The notes under the pieces are model-generated. The model did not search any database and was not told the DNA's origin. It worked only from the letters and a program-made list of their open reading frames with translations. DNA of 64,000 nucleotides, taken from the NCBI GenBank assembly GCA_013365365.1, contig JABVXU010000181.1:40471-104470 (forward strand), given 5' to 3'. Numbering within the stretch: the first letter of the stretch is position 1; every line of letters starts with the position of its first letter. The position numbers and the translations under genes are program-made. Below are positions 54,721-64,000 of this stretch, in pieces. This DNA comes from Cruorifilaria tuberocauda (Eukaryota > Nematoda > Chromadorea > Rhabditida > Onchocercidae).

Positions 54721-57364
54721 ATGGCTGTAATCGAGGAATTGCGGAAGTTTAGATTAACTTATGTATTATTTTATTATTTCATTATATGCCTTTTCCATGA
54801 CAAATTCTTGGCAAGTTATAATGGATTATTTGGCATACATAAACATATGAAGGCATTTCGCACCGATACTTTCCGCAATAGTCGAATTTTAAAACGCGTC
54901 ATTTTTTTCTTCCTTATTTTATTTCATTTCAATTTTAATTTCATTTTAAATAACCTTTACTGATTTTATAATTTGAATTAAATTGGTGCAATAATAATAT
55001 TTATTGATGTTTGAAATAAGAGAGAAATCTTAATAATTTCAATAATTTATATTTGAAAAAAAAAATTTTGAGGAAGTTAATAAATGAGAATATATGTTAA
55101 TTTTGTACAATAAGAATTTGATTGAAATTTCAATCTACAGTAATAATACGATACTGTCAAAAGTGATCCACGTGAGAAATTAAAGGTAAAGAGATAGATC
55201 GAAAGAAATGGATTAGATTGAAAAGTAGAAAATGTTGATTGATTTCATTGATTTAATTAAGCTAGCAAATTGCTTAATTAATATTAATGCTTACTCGATA
55301 TTTTCTCTTTTTCATTTTAGCTTCTATCGGAAATTGAAGAGAATCCGGCAATCCTGATGCTTAATGCGGTGAGTATTCACTTTACGATGAACAGATAATA
55401 CCAAATTTGCTTGATAATTACTCTTTCAGCATGCGCTAAACATAACTTTGAACTGGTTATGCAATGTTGTCAATTTCTCAAATGTCCATCGAAGACTTTT
55501 AATATTTGCATTTGATCATACGACCTACAGTACAATTCGAACATCATGGCCAGAAATTAAAGTTATCTTTTGGCGCTTACCCGAAATGGTAAATTTTAGC
55601 AAACATTTACTTTTCATTGTTTTATAATTCCCATTTTGCCCTAATTATAGGTAGTAACTTTGAATGTTTTATGAATAGCCATATTTCAGTATACATCAAA
55701 AGTCAAGAATCAATAGTAGGGGCCAATGAAGTGGAAAAATAGTCCTAAAAATGATTTCGAAAATTTGAAGATATTTGCAGTGATTTATTCCGTATGAGTC
55801 ATCATCCGGTTTGGTCATTCCGTTTCCTGCTAACATTATTCTGGTTTCCAGCATATGCGATTTCAAATGGGTGATAGTCGCTATCAAATGTTGCAATATT
55901 TTCGTGCAAAGTTATGCGCTTATTTGGCTAATATAGGCCGTGATTTTTGGATAATCCAAGCGGATACCTATTGGCGTAAAAATTTATTCGAAATTACGAG
56001 TAAGCAAGAATTCACTACAGAAAAGGTCAAGGATCAATGAGAGGAAAAATAGAGCACTAACCAAAAAAATGATCTCGAAATTTTAAAGATATTTGCAAAA
56101 ATTTATTCTGTATGAGTTATCAAGTATAAACTTATTTGCATGTGCAACATGAAAGATATTAAGCCTAATAAAAGTATATTTAAAAAACATTTTTCTGCTA
56201 CTTTTGTTTATCCAAGCTCTAAAGAGTGAGAAAATTAAGTTTTTGGATATGGATAAAATGACCTTTATGATTTATATAAATTCAAAATTTCATGGTACAT
56301 TAGTTAGCATAGCTACTAAGTAAATAATTGTACAAAAGCAGTTGAGAAAGTTAAATTTGATAATATTTTTTCCTCTGGGACAGATACTCGCCAGATGTTA
56401 GGCTTAAATGGTAATCTACTTTTCGATCAAGAAGGTGAGAAAGGTTTGTTGATTGGAATGATCGCTGGTGGATATTTCTTTGTTAAAGCAGGCCACAAGT
56501 ATGGAATACTAAATTTTTTTTTACTCAAATTTTAATTCATTCATTAGAATCGATATATCAACATTTGGCTCAAGCATTGCTAATAACGTATCAGTAATGA
56601 AATTACTTGAAATGATTATTTGAAATGGATAAGATTGGAATTGGAATTCCAAACATATTTAAATTTCAAATTTCTGCAATAATTTGAAAGAGGTCAAATT
56701 ATTTAAGGTCAGAATGCTTTTTCAACGAGCTTTCAAAGCAGCTAGAGAATTATTATGCTACAGACAATAATATCATGGGAGCATTATGCATCATACAGTA
56801 TTGCGGTATTAAATGCGAATTCATACCTTACAGGTGAGTCCCAAGTATTTTATAATAAGTAAGAAAAACATTTTCTATCGAAATTGATTTGCTATAAGTT
56901 TAAGAAAGAATCTTAAAGATTTTCTATTTCAGTATATTTGATCCTAGAATTAATGTGTTAACTTACTCATATTCATCATTAACTTACTCATTATTAGATA
57001 TATTTTGATTGGAAATTTCTAAAATAAAAATATTAATTCAAAGAGAAGAAAATTTTCCGTAAATCTTTTCCAATGTTCTAGTTTAATCAGTAATTGGCGA
57101 TGGTACTGGAGTGAGAAAACGTATATTCCAGCATTGCTACAATTTGATGGTGGTTCAAGTTCAAGTGGAAAATTTGATAGTATGAAAAAGTTTGGTGCAG
57201 AATTTGTGAATATCACCCAAACGAAGAAGCATTACCGAGCTAAATGCTTTATTCATAAGACAATAACACCGGAAAAAGCCGTTCCTGAATGGTTTATCTT
57301 TTTCTTATATTTGAATTTTTATTCAGATTATAAAGTTCTTTCTAAATTATCGGAGAATGGATGA
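54721..57364 (+). CDS. Putative type II Golgi nucleotide-sugar transferase-like protein
   Basis: Seven exons: 54721-54897, 55321-55368, 55430-55588, 55852-55999, 56384-56498, 56708-56833, 57082-57364; 351 residues, all in frame. A short basic cytoplasmic start (MAVIEELRKFR) precedes one membrane anchor (about residues 13-27), giving type II topology. Downstream are features of nematode nucleotide-diphospho-sugar transferase-like proteins: NITLNWLCNVVNF, RLLIFAFDHTTY, then YFRAKLCAYLANIGRDFW followed by QADTYWRKNLFE, where QAD (164-166) stands where related enzymes have a metal-binding DxD, and LLFDQEG, IGMIAGGYFFVKAG. The family call is from memory and not precise. The last exon runs on past AVPEW into a hydrophobic tail, so a further 3' exon cannot be excluded. 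Exon 4 is flanked by direct repeats. Confidence 0.65.
55702..55804. repeat. Left copy of intronic direct repeat flanking exon 4
   Basis: Roughly 100 bp running from GTCAAGAATCAAT to TTATTCCGTATGAGTCATCA, in the intron before glycosyltransferase exon 4. It matches 56025-56124 in the same orientation with a few gaps, about three quarters identical by eye. Confidence 0.75.
56025..56124. repeat. Right copy of intronic direct repeat flanking exon 4
   Basis: Runs from GTCAAGGATCAAT to TTATTCTGTATGAGTTATCA, in the intron just after exon 4. Shared blocks with 55702-55804 include GGAAAAATAG, AAATGAT, TCGAAA and AAGATATTTGCA. Confidence 0.75.
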
Positions 57365-58311
57365 AGCAATAATGACGAAGTTGGCACGAACGCTTTTCAA
57401 AAAATTATCTTGATCAAAGTGTCGATCTTAAACTCAACAATATGCTATTGATTTTCAATGAGGACATTAACTGTTGTTGTTTTAGATAAGTTATGTCTTC
57501 CGTAATGAGTAATTCAAGTAATTTAATCAAGTCTTTTTTTCTGAATTTTCAGGCGTTTAAAAGCGAATTTAGAAGGGAACGATAATCTGAAAATGCAACA
57601 ATGGATTGTTTTTTTTCATCAAATCTGTGAATGGTTATATGAAAAATTTCCAAAAATTGGTTACGTTCTACATGTATACATATTTCCTTACTATTCCTAT
57701 TATATTCTGTAAAGAAAAGTAAATACTTAATCAAACTTTTATATTTATATTCATAATCTAGGATCAGTATCTAATTTGTTTATTAATAATTGTATGTTTG
57801 TTAATAATTTTAATACTTGCACTAACACATTTGTATACTATAAGTTGAAATAAAGTAAATTTAGTACAGACCAAAAATTCATTCCAAGTTATACATATAA
57901 CATTGTTAAGAAAAAGTTGGATGTCAAAAAATGAGTCATTGAAGCTGAAATGGTGCTGAATAAGTTAATTTATTGAATAAGTAAAAGTTCATGCAGAAAA
58001 TTTGAATGATGGACGCTAATGTTTCTTATCAAACGAAGAAATAAAACAAACATACTGCTTTAGCATTCATTTTGTTAATATTACTTTAAGTTTGAGTGGT
58101 TGCTCCAATATTTGACTTGAAAGTAAATCAACTGACTGTAAACAATTTAGGTTAGTTGTGTTTGTCTGAAGAAAAAGAGTTATTCAAGTTATAAATTATT
58201 CTTTTGAAAACTGTTTTCAAAAAGAAAAATTGGAAAGAAATAATATGCGTAAGTTAGTTGATAACTACGTTAATTAAAGTGAATAGACAATGAATTTATA
58301 AAATACAGATG

Positions 58312-58368
58312 AACTGATAACTCTTAGAAAAACTGATAACTGATAACAGATAACTGATAAACCGATAG
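58312..58368. repeat. AACTGATAA minisatellite upstream of the small HSP
   Basis: AACTGATAA-type units recur five times (AACTGATAACTGATAACAGA and neighbours) about 150-200 bp upstream of the start codon. The unit contains GATAA, the core bound by GATA factors, which is suggestive only. Confidence 0.7.
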
Positions 58369-58417
58369 CAGAAGGATTTTTTTAATTCATGATATTAGTT
58401 CTTTCATAATATATATG

Positions 58418-58427
58418 AGAATTTTCC
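58418..58427. promoter_or_regulatory. Candidate heat-shock element
   Basis: AGAATTTTCC contains two correctly spaced inverted HSF pentamers (nGAAn, nTTCn); a third GAA follows with one extra base of spacing. It lies 90 bp upstream of the small-HSP ATG and just downstream of an ATATATA stretch, a plausible place for HSF binding. Confidence 0.45.
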
Positions 58428-58516
58428 TAGAATTGCGATCAATTTTTGAATTATTTAGCTGAATTAAGTGAGATCAAAACCACCAGAAACGAGAAACTGA
58501 ATAACTACCAGAAATA

Positions 58517-59616
58517 ATGAGTAATCCACCGGAACATCATCGTGATGTCCAGCCATCGGGTCGTCGATCATACTTTAATGATATGGAATTCATGTCATTC
58601 AATGAAACAGTCAGACGAATGTTTGAAAGTTTATTTCATGGCTTAGAACAACAGTATCGCCAATTGGGAATTGGTTGGGGTGGTTCATCCACCGATGTCA
58701 CACCATTTCATTACAATTTTGGTAGTTCAGTTGGACAGGTTTGCATTTTAAAATGCAAGTTAGAACAAAGTATGAATGATACTTAAGAGTTATTCGTTTC
58801 TCAATCTTGAAAATGATTTTTTACTATTTAGCGTTCAAAGTTGAAAAATGTCAAGTTGCGATTTGTTGTGAAAAGTTTCAACATGGCTTCTTTTCTCTTG
58901 CTTAACATGAATCATGAATTATTGGTGAAGAGATATACTGATCACAATTTTCGTTTTTCAGTTTATCAATGATGCGGAAAAATTTGTTATGGAAATGGAT
59001 GTATCACAGTTTCATCCGGGAGATTTGAAAGTAAGTATACGTCGCGGTGAGCTTACAATTGAAGGACATCAGAAGCAGCAGCGTGATCAGCATGGTTCAA
59101 TTGAACGACATTTCGTTCGTCGATTCACGTTACCCAACGATGTTGATGATACTACGTTGACGTCTCATTTGAAAGGTTTCTTTTGCGATTTGTTGGAAAT
59201 TTAAATTTGTAAATTTTAGCTCAAAGTTACTGAAAGATTACTAAGGAGCGGAATAGGAAGTGATTATTTGTGCTGTAAAATAGTTAATTGATAAAAAATC
59301 TTAATTTTTGATAAAATAATGAAATTGTTAAATGATTGATGATAAATGTTATTTTTCACATAATATTTATCCTAACATAACTGATAAGCGGTACATTCAA
59401 TATAGCATAATGAAGTAATTATTTTAAAACTATAATTAAAATGATGATTAAAAATATTAAGATAATGGTATTCTGGAAATAAATGCTCGAAAGAAGAATG
59501 TTCCACCAGTGACTCCAACCCGAAATATTCCAATTCAAACGATCGATCAGCAACGTTCAAAATCGTCAAAACGCAATAATTCAAGTGGAAGTGCTACTGG
59601 AAAGAATGATCATTGA
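58517..59616 (+). CDS. Small heat-shock protein (alpha-crystallin/HSP20 family)
   Basis: ATP-independent chaperone that holds unfolding proteins in solution. Three exons: 58517-58738, 58962-59175, 59462-59616; 196 residues, in frame. N-terminal region (1-74) is Arg/Phe/Gly-rich. The alpha-crystallin domain starts at about 78 (EKFVMEMDVSQFHPGDLKVS), continues RGELTIEGHQKQQRDQHGSI and RHFVRRFTLP, and ends with DNGILEI (the G-x-I/L strand) split across the last intron. The tail is basic and Ser/Asn-rich and contains an IPIQT segment near the canonical I-x-I position. The exon 3 acceptor (AATATTAAG) is poor but restores the family motif exactly. Poly(A) signal AATAAA lies four bases after the stop. 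Upstream HSE-like site suggests heat inducibility. Confidence 0.9.
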
Positions 59617-60701
59617 TTGAATAAATCATTTCACCACTACTTTCAAATGTCAAATTAAACTGAATAGCATTAGGCATTCTTTTTTTTGATTTCAACTTTC
59701 ATCCTATTTTTCAACAAAATTATATATTTTGAAATTCGATGATTGATTTGCTAATATATCTAATATAACTTATTCATTCATATGAATGAATAATATCTTT
59801 TAATAGATTTTGGCGTTAAATCTGAAATATTATTTTGTAATTTATGTGAACTGTAACTAATCAAAGGTGAATATTGTACTGTATAGATTATCACTGAGTA
59901 TCATTCATCTATTGTATTCAGTACTGAGATTCCCAAGTAAATTTTGATGAAATTTACTATGGAAGGATTTTGATTTCAAATATAGTAAAGGTTATCTCAT
60001 ATTTGAAGCATTTAAAAGTAATCGATTTTGAAATGAGATATCTTTGATTAGAATGATAAAGAATGAGAGGAAGTGATCCGGTTGGAACTGTTAGAAATGA
60101 ACGGAAATCGTTCGACCGGTTAAATTACCAATCCAGAATTAATAATAGGCTTCTAACTTCAAAAATAAACAGAAGAAATGTTTTATTAATTAATTTATTT
60201 GGTTATTACAGAAATTAACGCTTCATAAGTTAATTATTACTTTCATTTGAATTTAATAATATTTCAATTATTTCCCATTTAACTAATTCCTCCAAGAAAC
60301 AAATGCTCTATTTATGAGGGAATGAGTTCAATCACAAAAGTTAGCGCGTGGCTTCTCTCTTCAATGAATTTAGATTATACTTTACAAACTTAACATATCA
60401 GAGATGAGAACTATGATATGAAATAAATAAAACTTTGCAATTACCTAAGACAAAATTAATTTTCATAAATTACCATATGACAAATCTTTCCTTCCATTTT
60501 TTCATTAACTTTTTTCAAATTTCGATATCAAATTTTCATAAATTACCATATGACAAATCTTTCCTTCCATTTTTTCATTAACTTTTTTCAAATTTCGATA
60601 TCAAATTTTCTACTTTTAATAAATTGCTAAAACTGCTGATAACAATAATTGCAAATGAATAACAATTGAATAATAAATTATGCGCTGATAAGGAGGAAAT
60701 A
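59617..60701. other. Convergent intergenic region with tandem duplication
   Basis: About 1.1 kb between two converging genes, holding their 3' UTRs and an exact 73-bp tandem duplication (60460-60610). No gene supported. Confidence 0.5.
60460..60610. repeat. Exact 73-bp tandem duplication
   Basis: The unit starting TTTTCATAAATTACCATATG is repeated head-to-tail with a period of 73 bp, without a mismatch over both copies (60460-60532, 60533-60605) plus a few further bases of overlap. The lack of divergence implies a recent event. Confidence 0.9.
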
Positions 60702-63700
60702 TCAGTCATGAACACAAATAGTTCCATTATAGTGATATCCGTTGCAGCATCCTCGTTTATCCAACTTCAACCACTCATTTCCATCTTTCCAGCCCAAATA
60801 AACGGTGAACGTTGACATTGAACAAAGGTAATAAAAATATCTAAAAATTTTGTTTGATAAATCACCAAATAGGTCGAAAATAGAGCAAAGAGTAAACCGT
60901 GAAAATTCACTGATATAATTATTGATATTACTTTTTACAAGATGAATTAACAGTTTTTCATTAAAAAATTTCGTAACAAATTTTCCGCTTATCACTTATC
61001 TTACTGCCTTCTTGTCTTTTCTCCGATAACAAGTATAAAACTTACTTTTCACAAAGCTGTTCACCAGAAAAGGCTGATTTCTCATAATTCTTGTGCTTGT
61101 ACTGATCCACAACCGAGTTATCACTAAGCGGTACATAGATATCTGCAATAAATATGAATTTAAAACTTGTAGCAAATAATTAGTACAATAAATAATCATT
61201 TATAGATGTGTAAACAACGAATTTGTTGTTGTTTGTTTTCATTCAAATAATTGGAATGCTACTAATAATTTTCGATTCTAATTATTTCTAATTTTGAATT
61301 TATACAAAGAAAGAAGAATGTTATTTAACTATAAGTCAGGATACATCCAAAGAGTGTTCCAGAATTAAAAGTTTACACTTCAAGCAATCCAGGGATTGAA
61401 TTATCGAAAATATTGGGAATTACTAGAAGGGGCGAAGATTCTGTCTCATAATAGTTATTATATAGAAATCAATGGTACATCATTTTGTGTTGTCAAAGGT
61501 TGATAAGTTAATAAACAGTATCACTCTAAAAGAGCAATATTTAAAAAATAGTTATAATTTTAATTGTTTACTTCTTATGCTTGCATTATTAAGAGTAAAC
61601 AGACAGTAAGCTGACGAGTGCTCGTTGTAGATTTTAAGCATTACTTTGAAGTAGCAAGTAAACTTTGAATTTTTATGTTTTCCATAAATCTTTATCTCAT
61701 ACTTCCTCGCTGTTTGATAGAATTAGTAATTAGGAACGAGTAACTTTAATAATTTCTTAATTAATAATTTCTTATCATTCATGCGATTTTATCATCTATA
61801 ATTAATTTCAAGCATTTTATCATTTATGATTAATTGAAACCTTTATTCGCGCCGAATTGTAACTTATGAAAAAGACTACATGGCATAACTAATCGACCAA
61901 TACAATCGTAATTTATCCGAATTGGACATCGTTTTTCACCACATGCTTTCGTTTCCTCTTTTGATCCTCTCAAATATTTTATTGATTGATTGATTTATTT
62001 ATTTCAAATGAACAATAATCACTTTAGAGTACTACTCTATTACTCTTGAGTGTTATCATCTGCTATCAATAATTTGTCTTTTTTTTTCCAAAATATTTCG
62101 ATATTAGTATTATATGCAAAGTTTTCTCTCAATTGGCTAACATTTAAATTTAGCAATTAAAAAAATTTTTCCCAATAAAACTTATAATAATGTTGCATTT
62201 TGACGTAATCTATTGATTTTAATGTGTATATAAATTTGAAATAATTTTAAACACTAAAAAATATTTTGTGAAAGAAAGGAAACCTTACGGGCAATATTGA
62301 TTTCTGCCGTAACATGTTCGAACACGGCGTTGTTTACCGCAACCGCCACAAGTTGTCGAACATTCGCTCCATCGACCCCACTTACTCCATGTTAATGCTG
62401 TAGCAAAACATTTATTATTTTATAGTATAAACTTTTTGAAATGAAAAATTTTTCTTCCATATTGAAAAAAAATGAAGCAAAATAATACAGAATAGAACAA
62501 TTTACTGATAGTATCGCAGTTTAGATCGACCAAAAAAATTTTTCTACCAAAAAAAAATTTAATTTGATAAAATTTCTAAAAACTATTCGCATACCTGTTA
62601 TTGTCGATATAGGTATGCTAGTTGTGATTATCGCTTTCGTTGTTGTTTTCATTGGTAGTAGCGGTTGTGGCGGTTTTGTCGGTGGAATCGTCGTGGTAAA
62701 CATTTTCCACTTATCAATTTTTTTTTTTTCAAAATTTAAGAAAATCATTTATTCAATGCAATTCTATTCATGCTATTCATGCTATGATAATCCTTTTCTT
62801 AAAAACTTAAATTTAACGCTTAAATTTAAATATTAGCAGATAGTACTGTAATAATTTTTTCTTTTGTAAGATAATTCTATAATCTAAAATAAAACTTTAA
62901 TCTAACCTCGAAGATAAAAATTCTTTTCTCTAGTTGAAATCTATACCTCCTTATATTTTTTCAAAGATTAGCATCTATTTTAAGCTTTTCATGAATTTCA
63001 TAAATACAAATCTACTGTAGGCTTACTAAATTCTTCGGACTCTTGATTGCTGGAATATTGGAATTATCTGAAAAGGTTATTGGTTACCATACTCACTTTA
63101 ATTGTTCGTCTAACACTTTCAATGTAAAAGTAAGGTGATTGTTCATCTTACAACATGGAACGTGTAATCGTTTCGCTTTTTTCTTTTTTCAGTTTCTTTT
63201 GCTTCATTACGTCTCATAAACAGTTTTGCCGTAATTCTTCACGCTGTTCATAAAAAAGGTAAAAAAGGTTACTGCGTGATCTCTTCTATGCTATATATTG
63301 AAAGTCAACTTGATGTCCTGCTGTTTGATGCATGCTTAAATCATGTATTTTCCATTTTTCGAAATTTTATAATTAACTTAATGGAATGCTAATAAATGTT
63401 TAATAGTTTTCAGAACTTTTGCATACAAAAAAGTCATGGATATAATCAAGTATCGATTTACCAAATTGCGTATAATATACATAATCATTATTATCTGTAC
63501 TTCCTTATTACGTTTGATAATCATTTCTCTATTACTGTATTGATTGATTACTTTCATTTCCATTACTTTTTATTTCCAATATAAAACTTACATAGCTTAT
63601 AGCGCAACTTGAATCCCAGCGTACCGGCGAAACCAACGGTGGAATTATTTGTAAAATAGATGACAATGATAGTATCCCTTTCACTTGTTATCCAAACATT

Positions 63701-63726
63701 TGGTGGAGCACAACAATGTCTTGATC
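60702..63726 (-). CDS. Secreted TSP1 / CUB-like multidomain protein (5' end unresolved)
   Basis: Exons recognised in transcript order: 63726-63592, then after an unresolved gap 62709-62595, 62397-62289, 61968-61880, 61142-61046, 60840-60702 (stop). The last five join in frame. 63726-63592 reads like a CUB strand pair (DTIIVIYFTNNSTVGFAG, FKLRYKL). 62709-62595 is a Thr/Pro-rich, mucin-like linker (FTTTIPPTKPPQPLLP). 62397-62289 plus 61968-61880 make a thrombospondin type-1 repeat: WSKWGRWSECSTTCGGCGKQ, RRVRTC, then ETKACGEKRCP. The C-terminal part is cysteine-rich (KRGCCNGYHYNGTICVHD). Together these indicate an extracellular matrix or adhesion protein. The CUB exon does not join the linker exon in phase, so at least one small exon between 62710 and 63591 is missing from this model, and the signal peptide is not found and may lie beyond 64000. 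Confidence 0.75.
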
Positions 63727-64000
63727 CTTAATCACTATCAGATCAAGCATTTATCATTTGATTTTTTCTTCTCTCTTCAACTCTGCTAATAATTTCTAAG
63801 TTTAAATTGAAAATATCTTTTTTAGAAAAAAAAGAGAAATTTAAATTTGTAATTTTAAGAGATTTCAAATATAATCAATGCTACCAATTTTTTCTAAATT
63901 TAATTTTTCTATAAAATAAACTTGGACGATTAGCAATACCTGTTGTCATGAGAAACCGAAATCACATAAAAAAAAATGTTAAATATAAAATTATATGTTG
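63727..64000. other. Right edge, probable intron or 5' part of the TSP1/CUB gene
   Basis: AT-rich. On the minus strand a short segment ending at a GTATTG donor (left boundary about 63941) would join the CUB-like exon in phase 1, but no acceptor or start is certain. Confidence 0.3.

Larger units (their letters stand above)
57365..58516. other. Intergenic region and small-HSP promoter
   Basis: About 1.15 kb without supported exons. The right end holds a GATAA minisatellite (58312-58368), a TATA-like ATATATATG, a heat-shock-element-like site at 58418-58427, and an acceptor TTATTTAG (ending 58458) before the HSP start. Confidence 0.5.

Noticed and set aside
62564..62836. Plus-strand open frame with Val/Ile/Gly-rich, membrane-like sequence
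   Set aside because: It is the complement of the Thr/Pro-rich linker exon of the TSP1 gene; ACN and CCN codons read as GGN and NGT on the other strand, giving false hydrophobic sequence.

Overview
The window is nuclear DNA from a nematode, most likely a filarial or other spirurid (clade III) worm. It is strongly AT-rich. Its genes are broken into many small exons with GT...TTTCAG or GT...TTTTAG introns of about 60 to 2000 bp. Several start codons sit a few bases behind a splice-acceptor sequence that no exon precedes, which is the mark of spliced-leader trans-splicing. The encoded proteins are orthologues of ordinary animal proteins, several with C. elegans counterparts (PRX-3, LIN-18, NPP-15, CDK-9, RPN-11). 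There are no bacterial-style ribosome binding sites, and I saw no rRNA, tRNA or CRISPR.

Layout, left to right. 0.9-6.8 kb (+): PEX3/prx-3 (peroxisome membrane biogenesis), then a two-exon twin-CX9C mitochondrial protein resembling NDUFAF8, followed 240 bp later by UTP23 (small-subunit rRNA processing); the last two look like an operon. 10.4-18.0 kb (+): a 14-exon RYK/LIN-18 Wnt co-receptor with WIF domain, membrane span and pseudokinase. 20.5-35.0 kb (-): a same-strand run of the SUV3 mitochondrial RNA helicase, two small uncertain ORFs, and the nucleoporin Nup133/NPP-15. 37.0-40.3 kb (+): a single-pass membrane protein I do not recognise. 41.3-43.8 kb (+): CDK9 (P-TEFb kinase). 45.3-47.9 kb (-): the proteasome deubiquitinase RPN-11, with a puzzling upstream exon. 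49.1-53.1 kb (+): an SLC19-type folate/thiamine transporter. 54.7-57.4 kb (+): a putative type II Golgi glycosyltransferase with one exon bracketed by direct repeats. 58.5-59.6 kb (+): a small heat-shock protein. 60.7 kb to the right edge (-): a secreted TSP1/CUB-like protein whose 5' end is unresolved and may lie outside the window.

Most loci are unrelated housekeeping genes and do not form a pathway. Two, NDUFAF8-like and SUV3, are mitochondrial. Exon models were built by eye from splice-site phase and similarity to remembered animal families. Most junctions keep the frame exactly; those that do not are stated. The less ordinary observations are: the hidden CX9C gene; an exon upstream of rpn-11 that can splice into a second reading frame across rpn-11 exon 1; two GC-AG introns; a phase break in npp-15; the repeat-flanked glycosyltransferase exon; and an exact 73-bp tandem duplication. 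I did not find a convincing undescribed multi-gene system.
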